This document shows, piece after piece, positions 1-8,578 of a stretch of DNA of 64,000 nt (position 1 is its first letter; the number at the start of each line of letters is the position of its first letter). The DNA is from Fodinicola acaciae (lineage in GTDB: Bacteria > Actinomycetota > Actinomycetes > Mycobacteriales > HKI-0501), in contig NZ_WOTN01000003.1 in assembly GCF_010993745.1 (NCBI RefSeq), positions 1,302,001-1,366,000 on the forward strand, given 5' to 3'. Position numbers and translations under genes: made by a program. A model generated the notes under the pieces. That model saw only the letters and a list, made by a program, of their open reading frames with translations, searched no databases and was not told the origin of the DNA.

Positions 1-123
1 TACGGCCTCCACCAGGCTCGGCGCATCCGGCGCCTTGGCGGCGATCTCATGGCCGGCGTCGGCGAGCAGACGCGCGAGACCTTCGCGAAAGAGCACCGAG
101 TCCTCGCCGATCACGATGCGCAC
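1..123 (-). CDS. Response regulator, N-terminal fragment (runs off window)
   Basis: Only the first 41 codons are inside the window. The reading begins VRIVIGEDSVLFREGLARLL, the standard opening of a CheY-like receiver domain, with the acidic pair E8-D9 that helps bind Mg2+; the phospho-acceptor Asp lies beyond the edge. The GTG start at 123 overlaps the 3' end of the sensor kinase gene by 13 bp, so the two are translationally coupled. The partner kinase is of the HisKA_3 class, whose regulators are normally NarL/LuxR-type, so a C-terminal LuxR HTH is expected but cannot be seen. Confidence 0.85.
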   Translation of the reverse strand, partial: MRIVIGEDSVLFREGLARLLADAGHEIAAKAPDAPSLVEAV

Positions 124-2069
124 GGCAGCACCGCCTCCACCGTCGTGCCGCCGCCGAGTGCGCTGTCGACCAGCAGTTTTCCGCCGACCGCCGCGACCCG
201 ATCGGTGAGCCCGACCAGTCCGGATCCCGGGCCGACGCGCGCACCGCCGCGGCCGTCGTCCATCACGCGTACGCGCAGACAGCCGTCCGCCTGGCCAACG
301 GACAGCGCGATCCGGTCGGCGGCGGCGTGCTTGACCGCGTTGGCGATCGCCTCGCTGGCCACGTAATAGGCGGTTGTCACGACGTCGTCCGGCAGGTCGC
401 CGGGCGGCAGGTCGACGCGTACGTCCACCGGACTGCTGCGGGTCAGCGCGGCGAGCGCTGGACCGAGACCATCGTCGAGGCTGCTCGGGCGCAGGCCGTG
501 CGCGATCTGCCGCAGCTCGGCGACCGCCGTGCCCAGCTCGGCGACGGCCTCGTCGATCAGGCCATCGACCTCGACACTGCCGTCGTCCAGGTGGCGCTGC
601 GCCAACCGGAGCGTCATGCCGAGCGCGACCAGCCGCTGCTGCGCGCCGTCATGCAGGTCGCGCTCCAACCTCCGCCGCTCCTGATAGCCGACATGCAGCA
701 GCCGCGCGCGACTGGATTCGACCGCGCGCAAGGCGTTCGCCAGTTCCAGGCGCAGCCGCACGACCTCGACGATCAGCGCGGCCGCGGCGGCGATCTCACG
801 CAGCAGCTCGCGCGAGGCGGCGCCGGCCAGCAGGCCGATCCGCTGGCCGCCGAGCATGATCGGCGCGTGGCCGTCGACCTCCGGCATCGCGGCGCCATTG
901 GCATCGACGAACTCCGACTCGCCAGGCAGCACGTAACCGACGCGCAGCGACGGATCGCGCATGGCCACACGCAACACGTCTTCCAGCTGCTCCGGCCGCG
1001 CCGTGCCGGCGTTGGTGCCCTGCCGGAGGTTGTCGAGCGCGGCCAGCGCGGCGCGGCGCAGCGGATAGAGGCGCCGGTCGACCTGCCGTTGCAGGCCGGC
1101 GCGCAGCGGACTCAGCGCGACCGCGCACAACGCGGTGGCACCGGCCGCCGCGACGGCGGACGTACGGCCGAGAATCAGGCCGCCGGCAAAGGATACTGCG
1201 CTGAAGATCGCCAGCAGCGCGGCGGTGAGCAGGCCGTACGTGACCGCCGCGCTGATCGCCTTGTCGACGTCGTAGAGGTCGTGCCGGAGCACCGCGATGG
1301 TGGTCGCGGCCGGTACGGCCAGATAGGTCGCGGCGAGGCCAACCAGCACGAACTCGTCGGGCCGGCCGAGCACCGCGTATCCGGTCCAGCACAGCAACAG
1401 CGTCGCCGGCAGGAAGCCGCCGGCCAGCGCGAACCACTTCAGCTGCGCTCGCCGTACGGCGTCGGCGCGCCGATAGCGCAGCACCATCGACACCGCCGCG
1501 GCGACGAGGAAACCCAGCAACGTAGGCAAAAGTACGGCCGCACCGGCGACCGCCACAGTGGACATCGGCTGGCCGTTCTCGTACGGCGGCCGATATGAGC
1601 CGGGGTCGAGCGCGATGACCAGCTGGATCGCCAGCGCGTCGGCGAGCAGCGCGGCGATCCCCCAGCGCCAGCGACGGCTCGGCAGCCGGCCGTCCGGCAG
1701 GAACAGCACCAGCAGGACCACCGGCACGTACCACCAGACCCAGTCGCCCTGCAGCGCCGCGACCAGCCACGACCACTCGGCCACCCGCCCGGCGGCGCTG
1801 ACCGACAGGTATGTGTCGCCGGCGGCGACCGCGATCGGCGTGAGGCCGATCCAGCACAGCAACGCGCCGACCGGATTCGCCGGCCGGAGCCGCGCGACGA
1901 GCAGGCCGAGGAACGTCGAGACCGCGCCTATTGCGGCGGCGCCACCGACATAGCCGATCGCGTCGGCGGTCGGTGCGTACGTGAGCAGCCAGATGCCGAC
2001 CGCCACGACCGCCGCGTACAGCGTGGCGATGGCGACGGCCGACCGGTACGCGGGGCGGCTGGGCGGCAT
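111..2069 (-). CDS. Membrane sensor histidine kinase (HisKA_3/NarX-type)
   Basis: A 652-residue sensor kinase that should autophosphorylate and pass phosphate to the overlapping response regulator. The N-terminal 300 or so residues form about eight hydrophobic segments (beginning AIATLYAAVVAVGIWLLTY), suggesting an intramembrane sensor rather than a periplasmic domain. A short linker resembling a degenerate GAF region (about 360-430) follows. The dimerisation/phosphotransfer motif is ERDLHDGAQQRL, with the phospho-accepting His at residue 473. The C-terminal HATPase_c domain has the N box around SEAIANAVKHA and the G box DDGRGG, then GSGLVGLTDRVAAVGG. The ATG start is preceded by a GAGG-like ribosome site. 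No ligand can be inferred. A long open frame antisense to it is a composition artefact. Confidence 0.93.
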   Translation of the reverse strand: MPPSRPAYRSAVAIATLYAAVVAVGIWLLTYAPTADAIGYVGGAAAIGAVSTFLGLLVARLRPANPVGALLCWIGLTPIAVAAGDTYLSVSAAGRVAEWSWLVAALQGDWVWWYVPVVLLVLFLPDGRLPSRRWRWGIAALLADALAIQLVIALDPGSYRPPYENGQPMSTVAVAGAAVLLPTLLGFLVAAAVSMVLRYRRADAVRRAQLKWFALAGGFLPATLLLCWTGYAVLGRPDEFVLVGLAATYLAVPAATTIAVLRHDLYDVDKAISAAVTYGLLTAALLAIFSAVSFAGGLILGRTSAVAAAGATALCAVALSPLRAGLQRQVDRRLYPLRRAALAALDNLRQGTNAGTARPEQLEDVLRVAMRDPSLRVGYVLPGESEFVDANGAAMPEVDGHAPIMLGGQRIGLLAGAASRELLREIAAAAALIVEVVRLRLELANALRAVESSRARLLHVGYQERRRLERDLHDGAQQRLVALGMTLRLAQRHLDDGSVEVDGLIDEAVAELGTAVAELRQIAHGLRPSSLDDGLGPALAALTRSSPVDVRVDLPPGDLPDDVVTTAYYVASEAIANAVKHAAADRIALSVGQADGCLRVRVMDDGRGGARVGPGSGLVGLTDRVAAVGGKLLVDSALGGGTTVEAVLPCAS

Positions 2070-2139
2070 GCCTCACGGTAGCCCGCCGGCCTGGTCTGGC
2101 ACCTCCGTACAGGCACGGGGATCACTGCCTTTGCACGCG

Positions 2140-2824
2140 GTGTTCGGGGCACGGACAGATGCCGTCGCTCGGCGAACGACGCCTGTTGGGTGGCGCTCGG
2201 CAACGACGACATCCCTACGGCCCTCGGCGAACGCCGCCATTTTCGCGGCACTCACCGCGAGCGCCGTACTTTCCGCCGCAGTGAACGAACGACGACATTT
2301 GCGCGCCGCTCGCCGAGAGACGCCATTCGCGCGACCCTGCGCGCCGAACGACGCACATCGGGCGACAATCGGCGAGCGCCGCGCTTTCCGCGGCACTCAA
2401 CGAACGACGTGATTTCCGCGGCACTCAACGAACGACGTGATTTGCGCGGCGCTCGGCGAGAGACGCCATTCGTGCGACACTGAACGCCGAACGACGCACA
2501 CCAGGCGGCAGTCAGCGAACGCCGCGCTTTCCGCGGCAGCCAACGAGCGACGCACATTCCTCGATACTCGACGAACGACGAGATTTGCGCGGCACTCGGC
2601 GAGAGACGCCATTCGCGCGACACTGAACGCCGAACGACGCACACCAGGCGGCAGTCAGCGAACGCCGCGCTTTCCGCGGCACTCAACGAACGACGACATT
2701 TGCGCGGCGCTCGGCGAGAGACGCCATTCGTACGACACTGAACGCCGAACAGCGCACATCGGGCGGCAGTCGGCGAGGGACGGACAGATGCCGTCACTCG
2801 GCGAGCGACGCCTGTTGCGCGTCG
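2140..2824. repeat. Satellite-like array of about 25 28-bp monomers with higher-order structure
   Basis: From 2140 the DNA divides without gaps into about 25 diverged monomers, nearly all exactly 28 bp. A typical monomer begins ctcaacgaacgacg and ends atttgcgcggca. One monomer type is 31 bp (at 2337, 2480, 2623 and 2738). The order of types repeats: the block starting with the ctcggcgagagacg monomer recurs at 2309, 2452 and 2595 with a period of exactly 143 bp (28+31+28+28+28), then at 2710 after 115 bp (one monomer fewer). The first pair of monomers (2140-2195) and the last pair (2769-2824) are the same two types, both carrying acggacagatgccgtc followed by cgacgcctgttg. All six frames stay open because the monomer has few stop triplets, and 28 is not a multiple of 3, so coding is unlikely. 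Confidence 0.9.
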
Positions 2825-2896
2825 GTCGGCGGGCGTCGGTCGGCGGGCGTCGGTCGGCGGGCGCGTCGGTCGGCGGGCGCGTCGGTCGGCGGGCGC
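2821..2896. repeat. Short GC-rich tandem repeat (14/16 bp)
   Basis: Five tandem copies built on gtcggtcggcgggc: two of 14 bp (2821-2848) and three of 16 bp with an added GC (2849-2896). The array trails into more gcgggc-type sequence up to about 2930. It abuts the last 28-bp monomer directly and lies just beyond the 3' end of the methyltransferase gene that ends at 2932. No coding potential is evident. Confidence 0.85.
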
Positions 2897-2931
2897 GGGC
2901 GCGGGCGGGGCGCGTCGGTACGCGTCGGCGG

Positions 2932-3720
2932 TCAGTGGGCCGTGGCCGCGCGGCCCCAGGCGGCGACAGTGGTGATGCCGAGGTCGTGGACCCGCGGATC
3001 GGCCAGCGCAGCGAGGCCGGCGGTCGCCTCCGGCTCGGTGATGTCACCGGCCGCCAACGCGTCCGGCAGTACGCGCTGAAACGACACGCGCCAGAAGGTC
3101 GGCCATGGCTCGCCACCGGTGAAACCCGGCCAGTTGCCGTCGCTGCCGCAGTCACGCAGACCGGCGGCGACCAGCGGCTCCGGGAACGTACGCGTCCACG
3201 CTCCGTCGGCGCCGAAGCGCCGGCGGGCGGCGGCGAGACAGGCCGTCGCGGTCCGCCGGTACGCCTCGTGGCGCGTCGACGCGAGAGCGAAGTCGCTGGC
3301 CTCCTCGACCAGCAGCACACCGCCTGGCGCCAGCCACGACGCGATCCGCCGCAGGTGACGCGCGCCGTCGCTCAGGTTGCTGAGGACCCATCGCAGGTGG
3401 ATGAGGTCAAAGGACGCCGCCCGGAAGCCGTCGGTGGTCAGGTCGTGCCGCAGGACCAGCAGGTTCGGCTCGCGGCACTCGGACAGAAACGCGGTGCTCA
3501 CGTCGGTGGCGACCACCTGCGCCGACGGGTACGTGCGCGCGAGCCAGCGGGCCACCGTCCCGAGGCCGGCGCCGAGCTCCAGAAACCTGCCGCCCGGCTT
3601 CGGCCGCAACGCGCGTATCCGCTGCTCAGTGTGCGGATCGAGCGCCTCGGCCATCAGTGCGAGACGGGCGCGCTCGCCGTCGGCGTCGTGCGCGAACAGG
3701 ACGTCGGAATAGCGCTCCAT
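2932..3720 (-). CDS. Class I SAM-dependent methyltransferase
   Basis: A 262-residue protein with the Rossmann-type methyltransferase core. Motif I is FLELGAGLGTVARWLA (about residues 46-61), the acidic end of strand 2 is VVATDVS, and the post-III segment LAPGGVLLVEEASDF is typical. The substrate cannot be told; the sequence resembles UbiE/COQ5-type small-molecule methyltransferases. The ATG start at 3720 lies only 10 bp from a perfect inverted repeat shared with a divergent TetR gene, so expression is probably controlled by that repressor. The 3' end borders the repeat region. Confidence 0.85.
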   Translation of the reverse strand: MERYSDVLFAHDADGERARLALMAEALDPHTEQRIRALRPKPGGRFLELGAGLGTVARWLARTYPSAQVVATDVSTAFLSECREPNLLVLRHDLTTDGFRAASFDLIHLRWVLSNLSDGARHLRRIASWLAPGGVLLVEEASDFALASTRHEAYRRTATACLAAARRRFGADGAWTRTFPEPLVAAGLRDCGSDGNWPGFTGGEPWPTFWRVSFQRVLPDALAAGDITEPEATAGLAALADPRVHDLGITTVAAWGRAATAH

Positions 3721-3729
3721 GGAACCCCG

Positions 3730-3775
3730 CTTCCATACACTACTGTATGTACTTCCGTACAGTAGTGTATGGAAG
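3730..3775. promoter_or_regulatory. Perfect 18-bp inverted repeat, probable TetR operator
   Basis: The left arm 3730-3747 reads cttccatacactactgta and the right arm 3758-3775 is its exact reverse complement, with 10 bp between them. It fills almost the whole 56-bp gap between the methyltransferase ATG (3720) and the TetR start (3777). A repressor bound here would block both divergent promoters. Arm perfection over 18 bp is well beyond chance. Confidence 0.8.
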
Positions 3776-3776
3776 C

Positions 3777-4385
3777 GTGCCGAAGCAACAGGTGACCAAG
3801 GACGACTGGATCCAGGCCGCGCTGACAGCGGTCGCGCGCGGTGGCATAGCGGCCGTACGCGTCGACGTGCTGGCCAAGGACCTCGGCATCACCCGCGGCA
3901 GCTTCTACTGGCATTTCGCCGACCGCGAGGCTCTGTTGGTCGCGATGCTGGAGTGGTGGGAACGCGTGCTGACCACCGAAATCATCGAGCGACTGGAGAA
4001 GGTCGACTCGCCGCTCGAGCGTTATCACGACATCGTCGCCAACGCGTTTTTCGGCCGGCGCGACCGCAACGGCATCGAGCCGGCGCTCGCCGCCAACGCC
4101 GACGACCCAATCGTCGCCCCGTTCCTGCGCCGCGTCACCACGGCTCGGCTGCGCTTTCTTACGCAGCTCTTCGCCGACCTCGGCCTGCCCGAGCCGGCGG
4201 CACGGCAACGTGCGCTGGTCACCTACGGCGCCTTCGTCGGCTGGCTGCAACTGCGGCACACCTCGCCTGACACCGTGCCGGAGCTGATGGCCACCGCCAC
4301 CGAGCCGATGGCCGAGCACCTGACCAGCCTGCTGCTGGCCGACATCGACACTCAGACGACGCGCGCGCCAGGCACCGGACCATAG
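3777..4385 (+). CDS. TetR/AcrR-family transcriptional regulator
   Basis: About 202 residues. The N-terminal helix-turn-helix is [19 protein letters not shown], a close match to the TetR DNA-binding domain; the rest is the variable ligand/dimer domain. GTG 3777 is chosen because ATG 3747 and GTG 3765 lie inside the 18-bp inverted repeat; a leaderless start at 3747 cannot be excluded. It is divergent from the methyltransferase and very likely represses it and itself through that repeat. Its last 34 bp overlap the convergent ispE 3' end. Confidence 0.88.
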   Translation: MPKQQVTKDDWIQAALTAVARGGIAAVRVDVLAKDLGITRGSFYWHFADREALLVAMLEWWERVLTTEIIERLEKVDSPLERYHDIVANAFFGRRDRNGIEPALAANADDPIVAPFLRRVTTARLRFLTQLFADLGLPEPAARQRALVTYGAFVGWLQLRHTSPDTVPELMATATEPMAEHLTSLLLADIDTQTTRAPGTGP

Positions 4386-5278
4386 GCGGTGCGGACCGTA
4401 CGGCAGACGCCCAGGCCGGACAGGCCGGCGGCGACGCGTACGGCGTGGTCGCCGTCCTCGGCCAGGAAAACACAGGTCGGTCCGGAGCCGGAGACCGCAC
4501 CGCCGAGCGCGCCGGACTCGACACCGGCGGCGAGCGTGCGGCGCAGCGACGGACGCAGCGAGATCGCGGCCGGTTGCAGGTCGTTGGCGATCACCTTCGC
4601 CAGCGGCGTGGCCGCCTCCTCGCGCAACGCGCGCAGCAGCGCGTCGGCGCCGGCCGTACGCGGTGGCGGCCGGTCGGTGCTGCGCAGCCGATCGAGCTCC
4701 TTGAAGACGTCCGGCGTCGACAGGCCGCCGTTGGCGATCGCGATGACCCAGTGCCGCTGCGTACGCGCCAACACCGGCGACAACCGCTCGCCGCGGCCGG
4801 TGCCGAGAGCGGTGCCGCCGTACAGCGCGAAAGGTACGTCGCTGCCGAGCTCGGCGGCCGTCTCGGCCAGCTCGTCCCGACTCAGGCCACACGCCCACAA
4901 CGCGTCGCACGCGACCAAGGTGGCGGCGGCATCAGCGCTGCCGCCGGCCATGCCGCCGGCGACCGGGATGCCTTTGCGCATCACGATGCGTACGTTTGGC
5001 GACCGGCCGGTGCGCTCGGCCAGCGCGTACACCGCGCGCGCCGCGAGGTTGCTGTCGTCCAACGGCACGTCCTCGGCGCCTTCGCCGTTGACGACCAGCT
5101 CGAGCCCCGCAGCCGGCTCGACGACCACCTCGTCGTACAACGAAATCGCCTGATAGACGGTCGTCAGATCGTGATAGCCGTCGTCCCGCGGCAGGCCCAC
5201 CGCGAGATGCAGGTTGATCTTCGCCGGCACGCGTACGCGCACCGGGCCGGGCGAACCCGGCAACGGTTCCTCACTCAT
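4352..5278 (-). CDS. ispE: 4-diphosphocytidyl-2-C-methyl-D-erythritol kinase
   Basis: A GHMP-family kinase of 308 residues that phosphorylates CDP-methylerythritol in the MEP route to isoprenoids. It opens with [15 protein letters not shown], which holds the conserved substrate-site Lys, continues with [20 protein letters not shown], and has the ATP-binding glycine-rich loop [18 protein letters not shown]; the C-terminal GHMP motif is [13 protein letters not shown]. The ATG at 5278 overlaps the rsmA stop by 8 bp (ATGAGTGA), indicating coupling. It is the last gene of metG-tatD-rsmA-ispE and runs 34 bp into the opposing TetR gene. Confidence 0.95.
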   Translation of the reverse strand: MSEEPLPGSPGPVRVRVPAKINLHLAVGLPRDDGYHDLTTVYQAISLYDEVVVEPAAGLELVVNGEGAEDVPLDDSNLAARAVYALAERTGRSPNVRIVMRKGIPVAGGMAGGSADAAATLVACDALWACGLSRDELAETAAELGSDVPFALYGGTALGTGRGERLSPVLARTQRHWVIAIANGGLSTPDVFKELDRLRSTDRPPPRTAGADALLRALREEAATPLAKVIANDLQPAAISLRPSLRRTLAAGVESGALGGAVSGSGPTCVFLAEDGDHAVRVAAGLSGLGVCRTVRTAYGPVPGARVV

Positions 5279-6116
5279 CGCGGGCCTCGTACGCGATGTC
5301 GGCGAAGGTCTCCGGCGCCAGCTGCTCACCGCGCGCGGTCGGCGGCACGCCGGCCGCGACCAGGATCCGCTCGGCTCGCTGCGCCGAACCGGCCCAGCCG
5401 GCGAGCGCCGATCGCAACTGCTTGCGGCGCTGCGCGAACGCCGCGTCCACAACGGCGAAGACCTCCGCCGCGGTCACGTCGTCGCGCGGTGGCGGCCGCC
5501 GCGTGATCGCCACCAGGCCGGAATCCACGTTGGGGACCGGCCAGAACACCGCTCGCGGCACCGCGCCGGCGCGCCGGACGCTGCCATACCAGGCCGCCTT
5601 CACGCTCGGCACGCCGTACGTCCGCGACCCCGGCGCCGCCGCGAGCCGGTCCGCCACCTCCGCCTGCACCATAACGAGCACCGTACGCAGACTTGGCTGA
5701 CGCGCCAGTAGGTGCAGGACGACGGGCACGGCCACGTTGTATGGCAGGTTGGCGACCAGAGCCGTCGGCGCCTCGGCCAGCGTGTCGATCCTCAGCGCGT
5801 CGGCGTGCCGCACGGTCAGCCGGCCGGCCGCCTCCGGCAGCCGCTCGGCGACCGTCTTCGGCAGCTGCCCGGCCAGCACCGGGTCGATCTCCACCGCGAT
5901 GACCTGCGCACACGCCGGCAGCAGCGCCAGCGTCAGCGAGCCGAGGCCGGGGCCGACCTCCAGCACGACGTCGTCGGCGGACAGGTCGGCGGCCTTGACG
6001 ATCCGGCGGACCGTGTTGGCGTCGTGGACGAAGTTCTGGCCGAGGGTCTTGGTCGGCCGCAGCCCGAGCCGGTCGGCGAGCGCGCGGATGTCCGCCGGAC
6101 CCAGCAGGCCTACCAA
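5271..6116 (-). CDS. rsmA: 16S rRNA (adenine1518/1519-N6) dimethyltransferase (KsgA)
   Basis: Dimethylates two adjacent adenines in helix 45 of 16S rRNA late in 30S assembly. Visible hallmarks are [18 protein letters not shown] (the family signature near the N-terminus), the SAM motif [17 protein letters not shown], and the catalytic motif [11 protein letters not shown]. About 281 residues, normal for the family. The start is taken as TTG 6116, which overlaps the tatD stop by 7 bp; no in-frame ATG or GTG fits closer, so the start is uncertain by a few codons. Many actinobacteria have an rpf gene between tatD and rsmA; none is present here. Confidence 0.93.
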   Translation of the reverse strand: MVGLLGPADIRALADRLGLRPTKTLGQNFVHDANTVRRIVKAADLSADDVVLEVGPGLGSLTLALLPACAQVIAVEIDPVLAGQLPKTVAERLPEAAGRLTVRHADALRIDTLAEAPTALVANLPYNVAVPVVLHLLARQPSLRTVLVMVQAEVADRLAAAPGSRTYGVPSVKAAWYGSVRRAGAVPRAVFWPVPNVDSGLVAITRRPPPRDDVTAAEVFAVVDAAFAQRRKQLRSALAGWAGSAQRAERILVAAGVPPTARGEQLAPETFADIAYEARDE

Positions 6117-6922
6117 GGCCCGTACACTCGCTCGGCGTTCGCGGCGACCGCGGCGCAGACCTGATCCAGCGGCTCGTTTCGCGCCTCGGCGAGCGCGCGT
6201 ACGGTCCACGGCAACAGATACGGCTCGTTTGGCCGGCCGCGGTGGGGATGCGGCGTGAGGAACGGCGCGTCGGTCTCGACCAGGATCTGGCTCAGCGGCA
6301 CCGATTTCGCCGCCTCGCGCAGCTCCGGCGCGTTTTTGAACGTGAGCGGACCCGCGAAAGACAGGAACCAGCCGGCGTCGGCGCACAGCTTCGCCATTTC
6401 GGCGTCACCGGAGAAACAGTGGAAGACGACCGTCCCTTGTGGACGCTCGGCGCGCAGCACGTCGAGCACGTCGTCGTGTGCCTCGCGGTCGTGGATCATC
6501 ACCGGTTTTCCGAGCTTTTCCGCCAATGCGATGTGCCAGGCGAAGGCCGCTTTCTGTACGTCGTGCGGCGGCGCGAAATCCCAGTAGTAGTCCAGGCCGG
6601 TCTCGCCGACCGCCCGCACGCGCGGATGCGTGGCGAGTTTTTCCAGCTCCGCCTTGGCGTCGTCGTCGAGGTCGGCCGTGCGCGTCGGGTGCAAAGCGAC
6701 CGCCGCGTACAGGTCAGGATGCCAGTCGTTGGCGACCCACCGAGCCGAGGCGAGATCGTCGGCGACGGTCACGACTTTCCCGACGCCTACGGCCGCGGCG
6801 CGCTCCATCGCACCGCGTACGCCGGCGGAATCGGTGCAACCACAGGCATCCAGGTGCGTGTGCGCGTCGGCCACCGGCACCGGAAGCGGCTCCGGAGCCG
6901 GTGGCGCCTCACCGCGCGGCAT
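6110..6922 (-). CDS. tatD: TatD-family metal-dependent deoxyribonuclease
   Basis: A 270-residue TIM-barrel hydrolase. The metal ligands are in [12 protein letters not shown] (HxH), the Glu in [12 protein letters not shown], and His residues in [11 protein letters not shown] and VVFHCFSGD; the C-terminal signature is [20 protein letters not shown], with the catalytic Asp. Family members are 3'-5' exonucleases acting on DNA and sometimes D-aminoacyl-tRNA. The ATG directly follows the metG TAA with no spacer, so it is cotranscribed with and coupled to metG. Confidence 0.94.
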   Translation of the reverse strand: MPRGEAPPAPEPLPVPVADAHTHLDACGCTDSAGVRGAMERAAAVGVGKVVTVADDLASARWVANDWHPDLYAAVALHPTRTADLDDDAKAELEKLATHPRVRAVGETGLDYYWDFAPPHDVQKAAFAWHIALAEKLGKPVMIHDREAHDDVLDVLRAERPQGTVVFHCFSGDAEMAKLCADAGWFLSFAGPLTFKNAPELREAAKSVPLSQILVETDAPFLTPHPHRGRPNEPYLLPWTVRALAEARNEPLDQVCAAVAANAERVYGPW

Positions 6923-8476
6923 TTATGCCTTGATCCGCGGGAAAAGTGGCGCACCCTTCTGCACCGGCAGGCCACCGGGATACTGACCCCAGGCCGCTGC
7001 CGCCGGCAGTCGTACGTCGGCCGGCGAGCCGGTCAGGCCGATCCGCCGCCACACCTGCTCGGCGGCGTTCGGAATGGCCGGATAGGACAGCACGGCGACA
7101 ATTCTCAGCGCTTCCAGGGCATCGCCGAGCACCGCGTCGACCTCTGGACCGGGGTCGAGCTTCCACGGCTCGGCCGCCTCCAGCAGCGCGTTGGTCTCGC
7201 GGATCAGCCGCCAGGTGTGGTCGAGCGCGATCGACGGCTGCACCGCCTCCCAGGCTTTCGCGGCGTTGGCGTACGACTCGGCCGCGACCGCCGCGAGCGG
7301 GCTGTCCGGCCGCGGCGCCGGCCCGACACCGTCGCATTTCTTGCCGACCACAGTGCTGACGCGAGCCAGCAGATTGCCGTAATTGTTGGCCAGATCGGCG
7401 TTGTAGCGGCTGACCATCCCCTCGTACGAGAAATCGCCGTCCGGACCGTAGGAGTTGTCCCGCAGGAAGTGATAGCGGAAGCCGTCCACGCCGAAGTCCT
7501 CGACCAGGTCGGCCGGCGCGATCTGGTTGAGCGCGGTCTTGCTCATCTTTTCCCCGCCGACCAGCAAAAATCCGTGCACCGAGAGCCGGTGGGGCGGCAG
7601 CTCACCGGCGGCCAGCAGCATGGCCGGCCAGTAGACGCAGTGAAACCGCAGGATGTCCTTGCCGAGCAGGTGGTGGACGTGCGGCCACCACTTGCCGAAC
7701 TTCTCCTCGTCGGTGCCATAGCCGACGGCCGTCGCGTAGTTGATCAGCGCGTCGTACCAGACATAGAAAACCTGGTCGTCGTCCCACGGGATCGGCACGC
7801 CCCAGCTGATCGAGGACCGGCTGATCGAGATGTCCTCCAGGCCCTGCTTGATGATGCCCAGTGCCTCGTTGCGCTTGGACTCCGGCTGCACGGCGTCCGG
7901 GTTTTCCGCGTACCAGTCCAGCAACGGCTGGGTGAACCGCGACAGCGCGAAAAACCAGTTGTCCTCCTTGAAGAACTCGACCGGCCGGTGGTGGATCGGG
8001 CACAGGCCGAGGCCGTTGGGGTCGGGGTTGGGCAGCAGGTCGGCCTCGACGTAGTAGGCCTCGCAGGACACGCAGTAGAGGCCTTCGTAGGTGCCTTTGG
8101 TGATGAAGCCGTTTTCCTTGACCTTGGACAGCAACTTCTGCACCGCCGCGTAATGCCGCGGCTCGGTGGTGCGGATGAAGTCGTCGTATGACACCTGCAG
8201 CTGCTGCCACGCCTCGCGATAACGCGCGCTCGTGCGGTCGGCCTGCTCCTGCGGCGTGATGCCGTGTGCCTCGGCCGCGCGCTGCATCTTCAGGCCGTGC
8301 TCGTCGGTGCCGGTCAGGAACATGACGTCGTCGCCGAGAAGCCGGTGCCAGCGCGCGAGCGCGTCGGCGTTCATCGTCGTGTACGCGTGGCCGATGTGCG
8401 GCGCGTCGTTGACGTAGTAGATCGGTGTGGTGACGTAGAACGTGCCGTTCCGCGTCTCCTCGGCGGGTGTGCTCAT
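6923..8476 (-). CDS. metG: Methionyl-tRNA synthetase
   Basis: A 517-residue class Ia aminoacyl-tRNA synthetase charging tRNA-Met. The HIGH motif is at H27-H30 in the context TPIYYVNDAPHIGHAYT; the KMSKS loop appears as GGEKMSKTALNQ near residue 308. The connective-peptide Cys motif (YCVSCEAYYVE) is followed by only one further Cys (LCPIHHRP), so zinc binding is partial. There is no C-terminal tRNA-binding (EMAP-like) domain, as is usual in actinobacteria. ATG 8476 is chosen because conserved sequence begins shortly after it. First gene of the metG-tatD-rsmA-ispE operon. Confidence 0.96.
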   Translation of the reverse strand: MSTPAEETRNGTFYVTTPIYYVNDAPHIGHAYTTMNADALARWHRLLGDDVMFLTGTDEHGLKMQRAAEAHGITPQEQADRTSARYREAWQQLQVSYDDFIRTTEPRHYAAVQKLLSKVKENGFITKGTYEGLYCVSCEAYYVEADLLPNPDPNGLGLCPIHHRPVEFFKEDNWFFALSRFTQPLLDWYAENPDAVQPESKRNEALGIIKQGLEDISISRSSISWGVPIPWDDDQVFYVWYDALINYATAVGYGTDEEKFGKWWPHVHHLLGKDILRFHCVYWPAMLLAAGELPPHRLSVHGFLLVGGEKMSKTALNQIAPADLVEDFGVDGFRYHFLRDNSYGPDGDFSYEGMVSRYNADLANNYGNLLARVSTVVGKKCDGVGPAPRPDSPLAAVAAESYANAAKAWEAVQPSIALDHTWRLIRETNALLEAAEPWKLDPGPEVDAVLGDALEALRIVAVLSYPAIPNAAEQVWRRIGLTGSPADVRLPAAAAWGQYPGGLPVQKGAPLFPRIKA

Positions 8477-8578
8477 GCATTCAAGCGTAGTAGTGGCGGC
8501 CAGCGTATTTACCTCCGGCGCCACGCCGGAGACGGCAACGTCCACCGATGGCGGCGGCGGTCGTTGTCCAATGGGACG

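Noticed and set aside
327-1598. 423-codon open frame antisense to the sensor kinase
   Set aside because: Composition artefact opposite a clearly conserved kinase gene.
2140-2824. CRISPR array
   Set aside because: Monomers of 28 bp abut with no unique spacers, diverge from one another, and no cas genes are present.
2190-3765. Arg-rich open frames on both strands through the satellite region
   Set aside because: All frames are open because the repeat lacks stop triplets; the 28-bp period shifts frame at each monomer and no frame shows codon bias or a family.
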